From Verrucomicrobium sp. BvORR034 (GTDB taxonomy: Bacteria > Verrucomicrobiota > Verrucomicrobiia > Verrucomicrobiales > Verrucomicrobiaceae): a stretch of 64,000 nt of DNA. The notes under the pieces were generated by a model. It did no database searches. It saw only the letters and a program-made list of their open reading frames with translations, and was not told where the DNA came from. The DNA lies in contig NZ_BATQ01000166.1 of NCBI RefSeq assembly GCF_000739635.1, positions 1 through 64,000 of the forward strand, in the 5' to 3' direction. Shown in pieces: positions 49,522 to 58,214 of the stretch (position 1 is its first letter; every line of letters starts with the position of its first letter). The translations under genes were made by a program, and so were the position numbers.

Positions 49522-51153
49522 TCACCGGCCGTTCCCACCTCCAAACAACCGCATCAATTTCTTGAACCCCTTGCCCAAACGACTTTGTGTCTTTGCATCA
49601 CCGGGCATCTTCGCAGCCTCTGCGGAGGAGCTCCCGACACTGGCGGCGTTGTCACCCTCTGCCACTACCTGCTTTTTCCGGTCGCCTTTGGGTTTCCGGA
49701 TATGAGGCACAATCGACAAACTGGCAATACCGATCCCGAGCGGTCGAGAGTCAACGCCACCCCCTCCCGATACATGGGAAGCCCTCGCCGTTTCGGGCAC
49801 ATGAAAATGAACCCTCACCCTGCCTTGGGAATTCTCCAGCACCTCCCGGGGAATGACTGCCTCAAGCTGGATTCCGCCTTCATGCAGACGCCGCTTCACC
49901 ACCGGAGTGTGGTCTTGAACCTGAATCTTCAGGGTTTCCAGCGCTTTGTCTGATATCGCGTGCCGCACATGACAGCGCAACAGCCCGTCTCCAGCCCCGT
50001 CCCAGTGGAGATCAACGTAGGACTCGCAGGTCGGCCCCGTCCACCGGAAGGGTCCAGTCGCATCCCGTTCCGGCGCGTACCAGCCAGCACCTGCAAACGG
50101 CTGGTCAATCTGGAAGTGGGTGGCCGGTTGCAACGAAGAACTCCCGGTTGCGGCCGATGCCTGGGCAGTCGTTGGCGAATCCTGCGATGGCCGGCGAGGG
50201 ACCTGGAACAACGGTGCCTGCATCTGCATAAGGACCTCCACGGCAATCAACGGAAATGGCGTCGTGCTGCGTGGCGCAATGGTTTGAATGGACCGTGCCG
50301 TATTGAGAAAAATCACGAGCGTGTTCCCCCTGACTGGAACCGTTCTGGCCAGTCTCAGCCCTTTCGATTCCGTCTGGAGACCGGCGCCAAAAAGGGGCTC
50401 CGCTCCTTCTTCAACGGCAAAAAACTCGTGGACCGCCTCCGGCCCGTCAAATCCCACCGGTGCCAGATAGAGGAATCCTTCAATGGGCTTGTCCAAGGTC
50501 TTGAGGTGGGGGCCGCGCTGCTGGGAAACAACTCCTTTGACGGGAGTGTGCAGAAGTAGCGGAGTATCAAGTTCCACCTCATTGGACTGCAGCTGCCTGG
50601 TGTATCGTTGCACGGCTTGAAGATCTGACAAGGCACCAAAGCGCTGCTCAAAATCCGGGTGCTCCCTCAAAAGAGCTTTGCCGAAAACGTGGAGCATGCT
50701 TTGCAGGGCTTCCTGCCCCGTATTAACGCGAACAAACTCCCCCCATACCTTCGGCAATGCCGGATCGGCCAGCAACTCAAATGCACGCCGCGCCATCTTC
50801 GTGTTGTCAGGGAGGTCGTCCCTCAGAGAGGCTGGATGACCTTCGGGATAGTGGTCCAGCCCGAGGGCGGGCCTGATACAGTTAAAGATGCCTGCGTTCT
50901 CCAAGTAGCCCGGCAGGGAACTCCTCAGCGCCTCGTACAGTTCCGACGGCAGGGCGTTTTCCACCACCAGCATGGGAAAAGGCTCCTCGTTCAGCATCGT
51001 GGCGTCGAAACCGGCAAGCAACGGCCGGAAACCCCAGGGGGAAACTTTGGAGTCGGCCAGCCCCGGCCCCACTGCCGGAAGGAGGGGACATAATGCATCT
51101 TCTGTGGGAGATTGCCCCACCTTACAATCAAAGGACGTCTCTGGGCGGGTCAT
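49522..51153 (-). CDS. 2OG-Fe(II)-oxygenase-fold protein with degraded metal site
   Basis: 543 residues. Residues about 55-310 align with the active-looking paralogue at 53506-54369 (PFPMLVVENALPSELYEALR against YPHIVIENALDEEIYAALEA). The expected His-x-Asp is His216-Leu-Lys218 and the second His is Gln290, while the 2-oxoglutarate Arg295 remains. Catalysis is therefore unlikely. A C-terminal beta-rich region (about 345-470) contains GWYAPERDATGPFRWTGPTC and the tail is basic. It lies in a glycosylation neighbourhood and may be a scaffold or binding protein. Confidence 0.75.
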   Translation of the reverse strand: MTRPETSFDCKVGQSPTEDALCPLLPAVGPGLADSKVSPWGFRPLLAGFDATMLNEEPFPMLVVENALPSELYEALRSSLPGYLENAGIFNCIRPALGLDHYPEGHPASLRDDLPDNTKMARRAFELLADPALPKVWGEFVRVNTGQEALQSMLHVFGKALLREHPDFEQRFGALSDLQAVQRYTRQLQSNEVELDTPLLLHTPVKGVVSQQRGPHLKTLDKPIEGFLYLAPVGFDGPEAVHEFFAVEEGAEPLFGAGLQTESKGLRLARTVPVRGNTLVIFLNTARSIQTIAPRSTTPFPLIAVEVLMQMQAPLFQVPRRPSQDSPTTAQASAATGSSSLQPATHFQIDQPFAGAGWYAPERDATGPFRWTGPTCESYVDLHWDGAGDGLLRCHVRHAISDKALETLKIQVQDHTPVVKRRLHEGGIQLEAVIPREVLENSQGRVRVHFHVPETARASHVSGGGGVDSRPLGIGIASLSIVPHIRKPKGDRKKQVVAEGDNAASVGSSSAEAAKMPGDAKTQSRLGKGFKKLMRLFGGGNGR

Positions 51154-51260
51154 GGCGGTCGGAAAGATGCTGTAAATCTCGCAAGCTTACTTTGAGCGAA
51201 CATCGACAAGAATTCTATAGGCCTCAGGACAATTTGAGTCGAGGAGGCAAAGGGGGGCTC

Positions 51261-51995
51261 GTGAAGAAACTCGCGGCGGTTTCATTGACGGATTCGATAA
51301 ATGAATCAAATGAATACCTCGTGATTCGCCTTTTTCTTGGTCATGATTCTCGTGAAAGTGTCGCCTGGCATGTGGCCGCCCACAGTGCCTTGTCGCGGGC
51401 ATCGGAACCTGTCTCCGTGACACCCGTTGCTCTTTCCCAGCTTCAACAGGTCTTTTCCCGGCCGCCAGACACCCAGCAGAGCACGGAGTTTTCCTTCAGC
51501 CGGTTTCTGGTGCCTTGGATGTGCGGGTACGAGGGCTGGGCGATCTTCATGGACTGCGATGTACTGGTGCTGGACGACGTCTCCAGACTCTGGGCGCTCC
51601 GAGACGAACGCTACGCCGTGCAGGTCGTAAAGCACGACCATCAGCCCAGGGAAACGGTCAAGTTCCTGGGCCAACCGCAGACGAGCTACCCCAAAAAGAA
51701 CTGGAGCAGTGTCATGCTGATCAATTGCGCCAAATGCACGGCTCTGACCCTGGAGTACGTGAATACCTCGTCCGGGTTGGACCTCCACCGTTTCAACTGG
51801 CTGGAGGATGAACATCTCGTCGGCGAGATCCCACACCGCTGGAATCATCTGGTGGACTATGACGACGAACTGCCTCTCGATGAGGTTTCCGTCTTGCACT
51901 ACACCAGCGGTGGGCCTTGGTTCCCCGACTATGCGAACTGTGGCTATGCTGACGAGTGGCGGCGCGAGGCCTCACATCTCCAATTGACCCTTTGA
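51261..51995 (+). CDS. GT8-like glycosyltransferase
   Basis: 244 residues from a GTG at 51261 preceded by GAGGAGG; a GTG at 51321 is an alternative, and the open frame reaches 51093. LFLGHDSRESVAWHVAAHSA, FSFSRFLVPWMCGYEGWAIF and the DxD motif in MDCDVLVLDDVSRLW match GT8-like transferases. VSVLHYTSGGPWFPDY is the usual C-terminal acceptor loop. It diverges from the degraded 2OG-fold gene and converges on the next gene. Confidence 0.82.
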   Translation: MKKLAAVSLTDSINESNEYLVIRLFLGHDSRESVAWHVAAHSALSRASEPVSVTPVALSQLQQVFSRPPDTQQSTEFSFSRFLVPWMCGYEGWAIFMDCDVLVLDDVSRLWALRDERYAVQVVKHDHQPRETVKFLGQPQTSYPKKNWSSVMLINCAKCTALTLEYVNTSSGLDLHRFNWLEDEHLVGEIPHRWNHLVDYDDELPLDEVSVLHYTSGGPWFPDYANCGYADEWRREASHLQLTL

Positions 51996-52009
51996 TGGCC
52001 AGCGAGGCT

Positions 52010-53509
52010 TCAAGCTCTGGGGCGGGAGAAAAACCTTCGCAACCTTCGCCCCAGCCGGATGACTGACGACACTTTTTCTACAGGCTTCTGAGGTGCTTTC
52101 TTAACCGGCTTCACTTTGGGAACTTTTGCACCCGCAGGCAACTCAAGTACGACCATGGTGCCTGGCTCAACCAGCTCGATCGAGCAGAAACGGATGGCAC
52201 GACGCCGTGGGTCATTGTGCAGAAGGATGTCGTTGTTGGAGACAAACTCAATCCGGACCTCACCGCCATTGGCGGGCAGTGGGATACCAAGTTCAAAAGA
52301 GAAGGGTGGTGCAGTAAGAGTGCAGATCAACGTGCCATCCACGTAGATCTCCGTGCGGACTCTTTCGGAAGCGCTTGGATGGGTTAGTTCCAGTTTCAAG
52401 CGCAGGCCGCCAATCGCGGCAGGGTTTGCCACCCGGAGTGAACAACGTCTCCCGGCCCATCCGTCGCGATCAATGCCAATCGGTCGAAGGCGATAAAGAA
52501 GCTGAACCTCGGTGGATTCGCCAAAACCGATGTGGCATGGGCAAATCTTCTCGCCCAGGCCTTTGACGGCTTCGTCGTAACAGGCGCGGATTGCCTCAAC
52601 GGATCTGAAATGGGCCACGCCAGCATGATGGGCCACGAGACTCCGCTGAAGGGTCGGATCCTCCGGCGGAAAGGGGGCTGAGGCGAGACATTCGGCCTTG
52701 CGCTGCTTTTCCAGAGTAGGATCACGCTCAAAGGTGCCTACCCTGCCATACTTGGACTGCGTAAGCGGACCCGCCGGCAGGTAGAAGAAGTGGCACCCTG
52801 AGAGAATGGACATCACAAAACTGCCCGCAATGTCATTGGCACAGGAGTAGCGAAACCGTCTGCACAGATCATGCAACCGCAACAGAAACTGCCCGTCCCG
52901 CAGATGGCCGCAGGAAACCACCCGCAGACCGGCGTCTTCATACGGTTTGTGCAGCTGCCTCACGTAGTCTTTCCAGTAGGTGCACACGACCACCGGCTGA
53001 TACTCGGCAGGAAGTTCCACCAAACGCTTGGCAAAAGCCTCGCGGTCGAAGTCAGTGTCCATCAAGAGAGTGGACTTGTCTGGAAAGACCAGAGTGCCAC
53101 GCCTCTTCACCTCACTGACTTCCGGATGAAGGCGTCTGAACCACGCCTTCGCATACAGGTAGGTGGAGCCTATCGTGTGCACCACCGGCATCCCTGCCCG
53201 CTGATAGATGCCCGCACTTTCTTCACGCACCGCCAGGTACACTGACAACCCGCATTGCAGGTCGTACTCATAGGCTTTGCTCAAGTCATACGGGATGGCG
53301 TGCTCGATTGCGAACGGCAACGGCTCGTCCAAAGGCAGCCCCGCATACTGCTTAATCACGATGGCGTTGCCATGAAACTCGTTCATGTGCGCATATTCAT
53401 CCCAGTCCAGGGGACGCTCCGCGCATAGTTCCTCCAGATTGGCCTGGTCGTAGAGCAGCCCTTCCAGGGGATCTCCAGTTGATGAACTGTCGCACTCTTC
53501 CATGGTCAC
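52010..53509 (-). CDS. Hypothetical protein of the glycan cluster
   Basis: 499 residues from a GTG at 53509 that overlaps the upstream stop (GTGA); an ATG two codons later is equally possible. The N-terminal ~330 residues include HAIPYDLSKAYEYDLQCGLS, VVHTIGSTYLYAKAWFRRLH and YQPVVVCTYWKDYVRQLHKP, suggesting a GT-B-like or polysaccharide-processing protein. The C-terminal ~140 residues form a beta domain (RCSLRVANPAAIGGLRLKLE, TEIYVDGTLICTLTAPPFSF) similar in style to that of the 543-residue neighbour. No named family is recognised. Confidence 0.7.
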   Translation of the reverse strand: MTMEECDSSSTGDPLEGLLYDQANLEELCAERPLDWDEYAHMNEFHGNAIVIKQYAGLPLDEPLPFAIEHAIPYDLSKAYEYDLQCGLSVYLAVREESAGIYQRAGMPVVHTIGSTYLYAKAWFRRLHPEVSEVKRRGTLVFPDKSTLLMDTDFDREAFAKRLVELPAEYQPVVVCTYWKDYVRQLHKPYEDAGLRVVSCGHLRDGQFLLRLHDLCRRFRYSCANDIAGSFVMSILSGCHFFYLPAGPLTQSKYGRVGTFERDPTLEKQRKAECLASAPFPPEDPTLQRSLVAHHAGVAHFRSVEAIRACYDEAVKGLGEKICPCHIGFGESTEVQLLYRLRPIGIDRDGWAGRRCSLRVANPAAIGGLRLKLELTHPSASERVRTEIYVDGTLICTLTAPPFSFELGIPLPANGGEVRIEFVSNNDILLHNDPRRRAIRFCSIELVEPGTMVVLELPAGAKVPKVKPVKKAPQKPVEKVSSVIRLGRRLRRFFSRPRA

Positions 53510-54369
53510 CAGACGGGTGCGTCAAAGCGGGTATTGAAGAATGCCTCATCCGGAGGAGGGGAAGGATACAACCCCTTGTTTTTCAGGGTGTAAAGTCCTG
53601 CCACCAAGTTCACCAACCGACGGGGAACGGTCGTGCCCGTCCGGACTGACACGCCGTGAATCGATAGGGGCGAATTCATGAAAAACACTGCTGTATTGCG
53701 ACCGTAGCGCACAGTCCTCACGGGTTCGAGCTGGTCTTCCGAGATCGTGGTCGCAGTTTCAAAGGTGGGAGGTGGCTGCTTGACCCGATGCAACATCAAG
53801 TCCCCGCCCACCGACTCGTCTCCCGGAATGCGCATGTAAAACAGGCCGGTAAAGAGTTTGTTGTGCGCATCCAGGTGCGCAGAACGGAACGAAACCGGCT
53901 CCTCGCTCACCACGTTGAGTCCCGGCTGGCAATCCAGACATACATCTGGTAGAGAGGCCGCCAGAGGATCCCTGACCCCGGCGGTGAACTGGTCAAGCGG
54001 ATACCCTTTCTCCAATTCCAACCAGGGATAAAGCTGACGGACCCAAGGTGCGAACAGCGCCGCCATTTCCTGGTAAAATTCCTTGGAGATATGCCAGCGC
54101 ATGAAGTCCTTCCAAAGCGGTGAAATCCCCGGATGATTCAGCCCCTCATAGGCCTGAATCTGATCCCGGTTGTACACGTGCTTGGCCGACCTCACCAGGT
54201 CTTCAGCTGGGTAGCTGGCTTCCAGAGCAGCGTAGATCTCCTCATCCAAGGCGTTTTCAATGACGATATGGGGATAGGGATCCCAGCGGACGTCTTCCGG
54301 CCTTGCGTTTTTCAGTATGCTAAGCTGGGCGGCGCCAAAGGTGACAGGGGCTTCGGTCGGGGTGTGCAT
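53506..54369 (-). CDS. 2OG-Fe(II) oxygenase-like protein, intact triad
   Basis: 287 residues from the ATG at 54369; the frame runs 35 codons further. The facial triad His165-x-Asp167 ... His238 and Arg243 is intact (FRSAHLDAHNKLFTGLFYM and SIHGVSVRTGTTVPRRLVNL). Such enzymes hydroxylate small molecules, sugars or proteins using 2-oxoglutarate and O2. It is coupled to the following gene by four bases and is paralogous to the degraded 49522-51153 protein. Confidence 0.8.
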   Translation of the reverse strand: MHTPTEAPVTFGAAQLSILKNARPEDVRWDPYPHIVIENALDEEIYAALEASYPAEDLVRSAKHVYNRDQIQAYEGLNHPGISPLWKDFMRWHISKEFYQEMAALFAPWVRQLYPWLELEKGYPLDQFTAGVRDPLAASLPDVCLDCQPGLNVVSEEPVSFRSAHLDAHNKLFTGLFYMRIPGDESVGGDLMLHRVKQPPPTFETATTISEDQLEPVRTVRYGRNTAVFFMNSPLSIHGVSVRTGTTVPRRLVNLVAGLYTLKNKGLYPSPPPDEAFFNTRFDAPVW

Positions 54370-54474
54370 GCTTTGGTATAGATTGGGCGTAAAAAATTCA
54401 GGAGGCAAGCAGTAAACCTTTGGAGCAAAACGGGTGACCCGGACGCGGGCGCTTCGTGACTTGGCTCTCCTCAT

Positions 54475-54929
54475 TCACTCGCTTGTGCCACGCCCGCTAT
54501 GCCGTGGCATCATCACCTCAGGAACAGAGCCCTCTACGAGGACGCATGGCTACGCTCCAGACTGTTTGATGAGATATTCTGGTATCCCGAGCGACTGGGA
54601 GAACGACGTCGCATTTTTGAGGCCAGATCCAGCACCCCATGGCCGCCCTGTATCTCGAACCAACCGCCCCCGCACCTCACCAGGAATGGAAACTTGAAGG
54701 CGGCGATCAAATTCAAAGCCTGTTCAAACACCTGGGATCACACGCGACACAAGAGAACCATATCGGATCGCAAAAATGTGCACCGCTTCGACGACAAATA
54801 CGCGTTAACAGCTAGAACCATCCTACCGATACTGCGCCGCAGTGGTTGAGCGGCTCATTTCAAATCCAGCGCGCGCCGATCTGTCAGATCGCATTGTCAA
54901 TCCCCGCACGGGGATGCACCCCGAAAGGA
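54475..54929. other. Intergenic stretch with a doubtful ORF
   Basis: One plus-strand frame (54499-54849, about 116 residues) begins with HLRNRALYEDAWLRSRLFDE and looks coding for about 45 residues but then loses character. It might be a gene remnant. Small palindromes (CGATCT/AGATCG and CCCCG/CGGGG) lie near 54880-54915, downstream of tRNA-Lys. Confidence 0.4.
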
Positions 54930-55005
54930 ATGGTGGGTTCGGTGGGGGTCGAACCCACGACCAAGAGATTAAGAGTCTCCTGCTCTACCACTGAGCTACA
55001 AACCC
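54930..55005 (-). tRNA. tRNA-Lys (CTT anticodon)
   Basis: On the minus strand the acceptor is GGGTTTG/CGAACCC (one G-T pair), the D arm GCTC-AGTGGTA-GAGC, the anticodon stem GGAGA/TCTCT with loop CTCTTAA, and the T arm GTGGG-TTCGACC-CCCAC. Discriminator A and an encoded CCA follow. It stands alone, not in a tRNA cluster. Confidence 0.97.
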
Positions 55006-55311
55006 GTTTTAATTCCAGTGGACGGGCAGTTTTCCATCGAATTGAAAAGATGCAAGCAGAATGTGCAACCCATTGCTGCCGAAGTGGTAGGAGCGGTGTG
55101 GGGATGCTTGGAAGATCTTGGTGCGATTCCTCCCCTTCGCTCCCGCACCGACTGGGGACAGCCGGACTACTCCCCGATCCAAGTTCATCGCCCAACTTCG
55201 CCAATTGCACTGCGCAGCCTCTGCCGATTGCCAATCTGCGCTACCCTTTCGCCAGCCACCCGCCTCCTTCCCCCAACGGCCCAATCAAACCACTGCCCCC
55301 GTTCCGCAGCA

Positions 55312-55338
55312 GGGTTGGAGTACCGCTTTTAAGCGGAA
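55312..55338 (+). repeat. GTTGGAG-hairpin repeat, copy 4
   Basis: AGGGTTGGAG, then TA, then stem CCGCT/AGCGG with loop TTTA. The fifth stem pair is T-A, where copies 1 and 3 have C-G; both sides changed together. Confidence 0.72.
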
Positions 55339-55487
55339 TCACGCCGCAAACTTCCCATGACGTCCATCCATCCGCAGGTCACCCAGGCCATCGCCAGCCG
55401 GTCGATCGCTTTGCACCCAGACAACCTCAGGACCACGCGCCTCCTGATGCCATCCCGCACGCGGGACGGTTCCACCCCTGCCCTCAG

Positions 55488-55517
55488 GGTCTTCAGTCTT
55501 GTGTCTCCCGCGCAGCG
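55488..55517 (+). repeat. 30-base dispersed repeat, copy 1
   Basis: GGTCTTCAGTCTTGTGTC leading into TCCCGCGCAGCG is repeated at 59796-59825 with two mismatches. A small hairpin CCCGC/GCGGG overlaps its end. It lies just downstream of the Fe-S carrier gene. Confidence 0.6.
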
Positions 55518-55521
55518 GGCC

Positions 55522-55890
55522 CTAGGCTGCAAAACTCTCCCCACACGAGCAGGTCACCACGGCGTTCGGGTTCTTCACCTTGAATCCGCCGCTCTGGAGG
55601 TCGTCGCTGTAGTCCAGCTCGCTGCCGGAGACAAAGAGGGCACTCTTGGGGTCGATGACCACCCGGACCTCACTGGAGATCACCATGATATCCCTGTTGG
55701 CCGGGCCATCCACGAGGTCCATCTTGTACTGGAGTCCGGAACAGCCGCCACCCACCACCGCAATCCGCAGGGCCCCATGCTCTGCCCGCCCCTGCTTCTT
55801 CAGCAGCCCCAGCAGTCTGTCCGAAGCATTCGGCAGGATCTTGATCAGCTTTTCATTGCCGATTTTGTAGGCAGGCGGTGTGGCGGTCAT
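55522..55890 (-). CDS. A-type iron-sulfur carrier (ErpA/IscA/HesB family)
   Basis: 122 residues from the ATG at 55890; an upstream extension in the same frame is rejected. The three conserved cysteines are present: GGGCSGLQYKM and the C-terminal TCSCGESF. VVIDPKSALFVSGSELDYSD and FKVKNPNA are diagnostic. It carries Fe-S clusters to apoproteins. I do not assign ErpA versus SufA/IscA. Confidence 0.94.
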   Translation of the reverse strand: MTATPPAYKIGNEKLIKILPNASDRLLGLLKKQGRAEHGALRIAVVGGGCSGLQYKMDLVDGPANRDIMVISSEVRVVIDPKSALFVSGSELDYSDDLQSGGFKVKNPNAVVTCSCGESFAA

Positions 55891-56047
55891 GGAAGGCAGG
55901 GACACAGGGTACAGTAGCCTGGATACGCTGGGAGGGGAGGGAGAAGTGAAAAGGGGTAAGTAAAAAGTGAAAAGTTGGGCTCCCAACGCACTTCCCCACC
56001 TCCGCAAGCCCTCTACTTTTCACTCTTAACTTGTCACTTTTCACTGC

Positions 56048-58045
56048 TCATGACATCTGCCTGCGTAGGGACGCAAAGAAATCCGCCGCATCCTCCGGGG
56101 TCAGATCCTCCTTCATGTGGGCCGCGTGGTCGAAGATCTCCACGTGCGTCTTGTCCAGCTCCTTGAGGAAGCTGCTGGGCATGCAGGTCTGCTTCTGGCC
56201 CCACTTCATCCGGTAGCGACAGTGGCTCAGCGTGAGGCGGCGCATGGCGCGCGTGATGCCCACGTAGAAGAGCCGGCGCTCCTCGTCCTTGGTGCCTTCC
56301 TCAATCGAGCGCTTGTGCGGCAGGATGCCCTCCTCCAGACCTGGCAGCCACACGATGGGGAACTCCAGCCCTTTAGACGCGTGCATGGTGATCAAGCACA
56401 CGCCGGTCTTCTTCGTGATGTCATCCTTCTCCTCGCGATCGTCGTTGAGGCTGGTCTCATCCAGGAAGTCCTGCAGAGTGCCTTTGTTATCACGTTCATC
56501 GAACCACGTGAGGGACTGCTTGAGCATCTTCAGACCGATTTCCCAGTTCTCCACATCCGTGGGCGTCTTGGCCAGCTTGGCCAGGTAGTCGCGATACCCG
56601 ATCTCCACGATGACCTTCTCCGCCAGCGGGGCCAGCTCCACCATCGGCTGCGCGGCATGCGCTTTGAAAAGGTCGATCTGATCGATGAAATTACCCACCA
56701 GCATCTTCATGCGCTGGGTCAGCAGGGCCTGAAAGGCCGGATCCTTCAGCGCGGCGTAGATGCTCGTCTTTTTCGCAATCGAGTGATCCCGCGCCAGATC
56801 CGCCGTGCTCGTGCCGATGCCGCGCGTGGGCGTGTTCAGAATGCGCAGCAGGCTCACGTCGTCATCCGGGTTGGCCATGACGTGCAGATACGCCAGGATG
56901 TCCTTCACCTCACGGCGATCAAAGAAGCTGCGTGCACCCACGATGCGGTACGGGATCTTCTTCTTGCGGAACTCGCTCTCCAGAATGCGGCTCTGGTCAT
57001 TGGTGCGGAAGAGCACTGCCATGTCGTCGAACTTGTCGCCCTTGCGGTTCGCCTCCAGCATCTCATCGCAGATGAGCTCCGCCTCCTCCTTGTCATCCTC
57101 TGCCAACACCAGACGCACCGGCTGCGAGCCGGGATTCTGGCTCCACAGGCTCTTCGGACGACGGCCCACGTTGTTTTTAATGAGGCTGTTCGCCGTGTGC
57201 AGGATCGGGGTGGTACTGCGGTAGTTCTCCTCCAGCTTGATGACCTTGGCCCCGGGGAAGAAGGACTCGAACTCGTTGATGTTCGTGATGTCCGCCCCGC
57301 GCCATCCGTAGATGGACTGGTCGTCATCACCCACCACGCAGATGTTGTAGGGCTTGGCCACCAGCGCGCGCAGCAGACGCATCTGCAGCGTGTTGGTATC
57401 CTGGAACTCATCCACCATGGCGTAGCGCAGCTTCTGCTGCACCTGCTTGCGCACGTCCTCATGCTCCTCCAGCAGCTCCACCGCCTTCAGCAGCAAGTCG
57501 TCGAAGTCCATCGCGTTCAGCGCGCGCAGCTCATCTGTGTAGAGCTGCAGCAGCGCCGCATCCAGACTCTGCGCCGCATCGCCCAGGCTGATGCCGTAGT
57601 TCTTCGCCTTGCTGATGCGGCTCAGCGCCACGTTCGCATCCAGCGACTCCTCCTTCGTCATGAGGCGCGCCAGGATCTTCTTCACCAGGCTCACCTGCTC
57701 ACTCTGGCTGTAGATGCTGAAGTTCGTCTTGTAGCCGATCGCCTCCGCATGCACACGCAGCAGTTTCATGCAGAAGGCGTGGAACGTGCCCAGCGTGATG
57801 TCCTTGCCCTTCGCCGGACCGAGCATGTCCTTCACACGCTCGCGCATTTCATTCGCAGCCTTGTTCGTGAAGGTCACGGAGAGGATGTTCGCCGGTGAGA
57901 TGCCCTCATCCACCATGTGGGCGATGCGCATGGTCACCGTACGCGTCTTGCCCGTGCCCGCACCCGCCAGGATCAGCACCGGACCGTGAATGGTCTTCAC
58001 GGCTTCACGTTGCGGCAGGTTGAGCTGGTCGAAGGCGAAAGACAT
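56048..58045 (-). CDS. UvrD/Rep/PcrA family DNA helicase
   Basis: 665 residues, close to the length of E. coli Rep. Motifs run in order: Q-motif region FDQLNLPQREAV, Walker A GAGTGKTRT, Ia SVTFTNKAANEM, GTFHAF, II VDEFQDTN, III DDDQSIYGWRGA, IV NYRSTTPIL, V ITMHASKGLEFPIVWLPG and VI RRLFYVGITRAMRRL. It is a 3'-5' SF1 helicase used in repair and replication restart. Rep, PcrA and UvrD cannot be separated by eye. Confidence 0.96.
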   Translation of the reverse strand: MSFAFDQLNLPQREAVKTIHGPVLILAGAGTGKTRTVTMRIAHMVDEGISPANILSVTFTNKAANEMRERVKDMLGPAKGKDITLGTFHAFCMKLLRVHAEAIGYKTNFSIYSQSEQVSLVKKILARLMTKEESLDANVALSRISKAKNYGISLGDAAQSLDAALLQLYTDELRALNAMDFDDLLLKAVELLEEHEDVRKQVQQKLRYAMVDEFQDTNTLQMRLLRALVAKPYNICVVGDDDQSIYGWRGADITNINEFESFFPGAKVIKLEENYRSTTPILHTANSLIKNNVGRRPKSLWSQNPGSQPVRLVLAEDDKEEAELICDEMLEANRKGDKFDDMAVLFRTNDQSRILESEFRKKKIPYRIVGARSFFDRREVKDILAYLHVMANPDDDVSLLRILNTPTRGIGTSTADLARDHSIAKKTSIYAALKDPAFQALLTQRMKMLVGNFIDQIDLFKAHAAQPMVELAPLAEKVIVEIGYRDYLAKLAKTPTDVENWEIGLKMLKQSLTWFDERDNKGTLQDFLDETSLNDDREEKDDITKKTGVCLITMHASKGLEFPIVWLPGLEEGILPHKRSIEEGTKDEERRLFYVGITRAMRRLTLSHCRYRMKWGQKQTCMPSSFLKELDKTHVEIFDHAAHMKEDLTPEDAADFFASLRRQMS

Positions 58046-58214
58046 GGTCGGAGTCGGCGGAAACGAGAACGGGGAAAATCGGGGGCGCGAAGAATGGGCA
58101 GCAGAGCAGAAACTTCAAATACCAAACTGCAAACTTCAAACTCGAAACACGCCCCCCCTGGTGCGCAAGAACCACGCCCGCCCGCCCCGCATTCCTAATT
58201 CCTAATTTTGCATC

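Noticed and set aside
54499-54849. 116-codon plus-strand ORF as a real gene
   Set aside because: Only the first ~45 codons look coding and no family is recognised; left as intergenic with low confidence.
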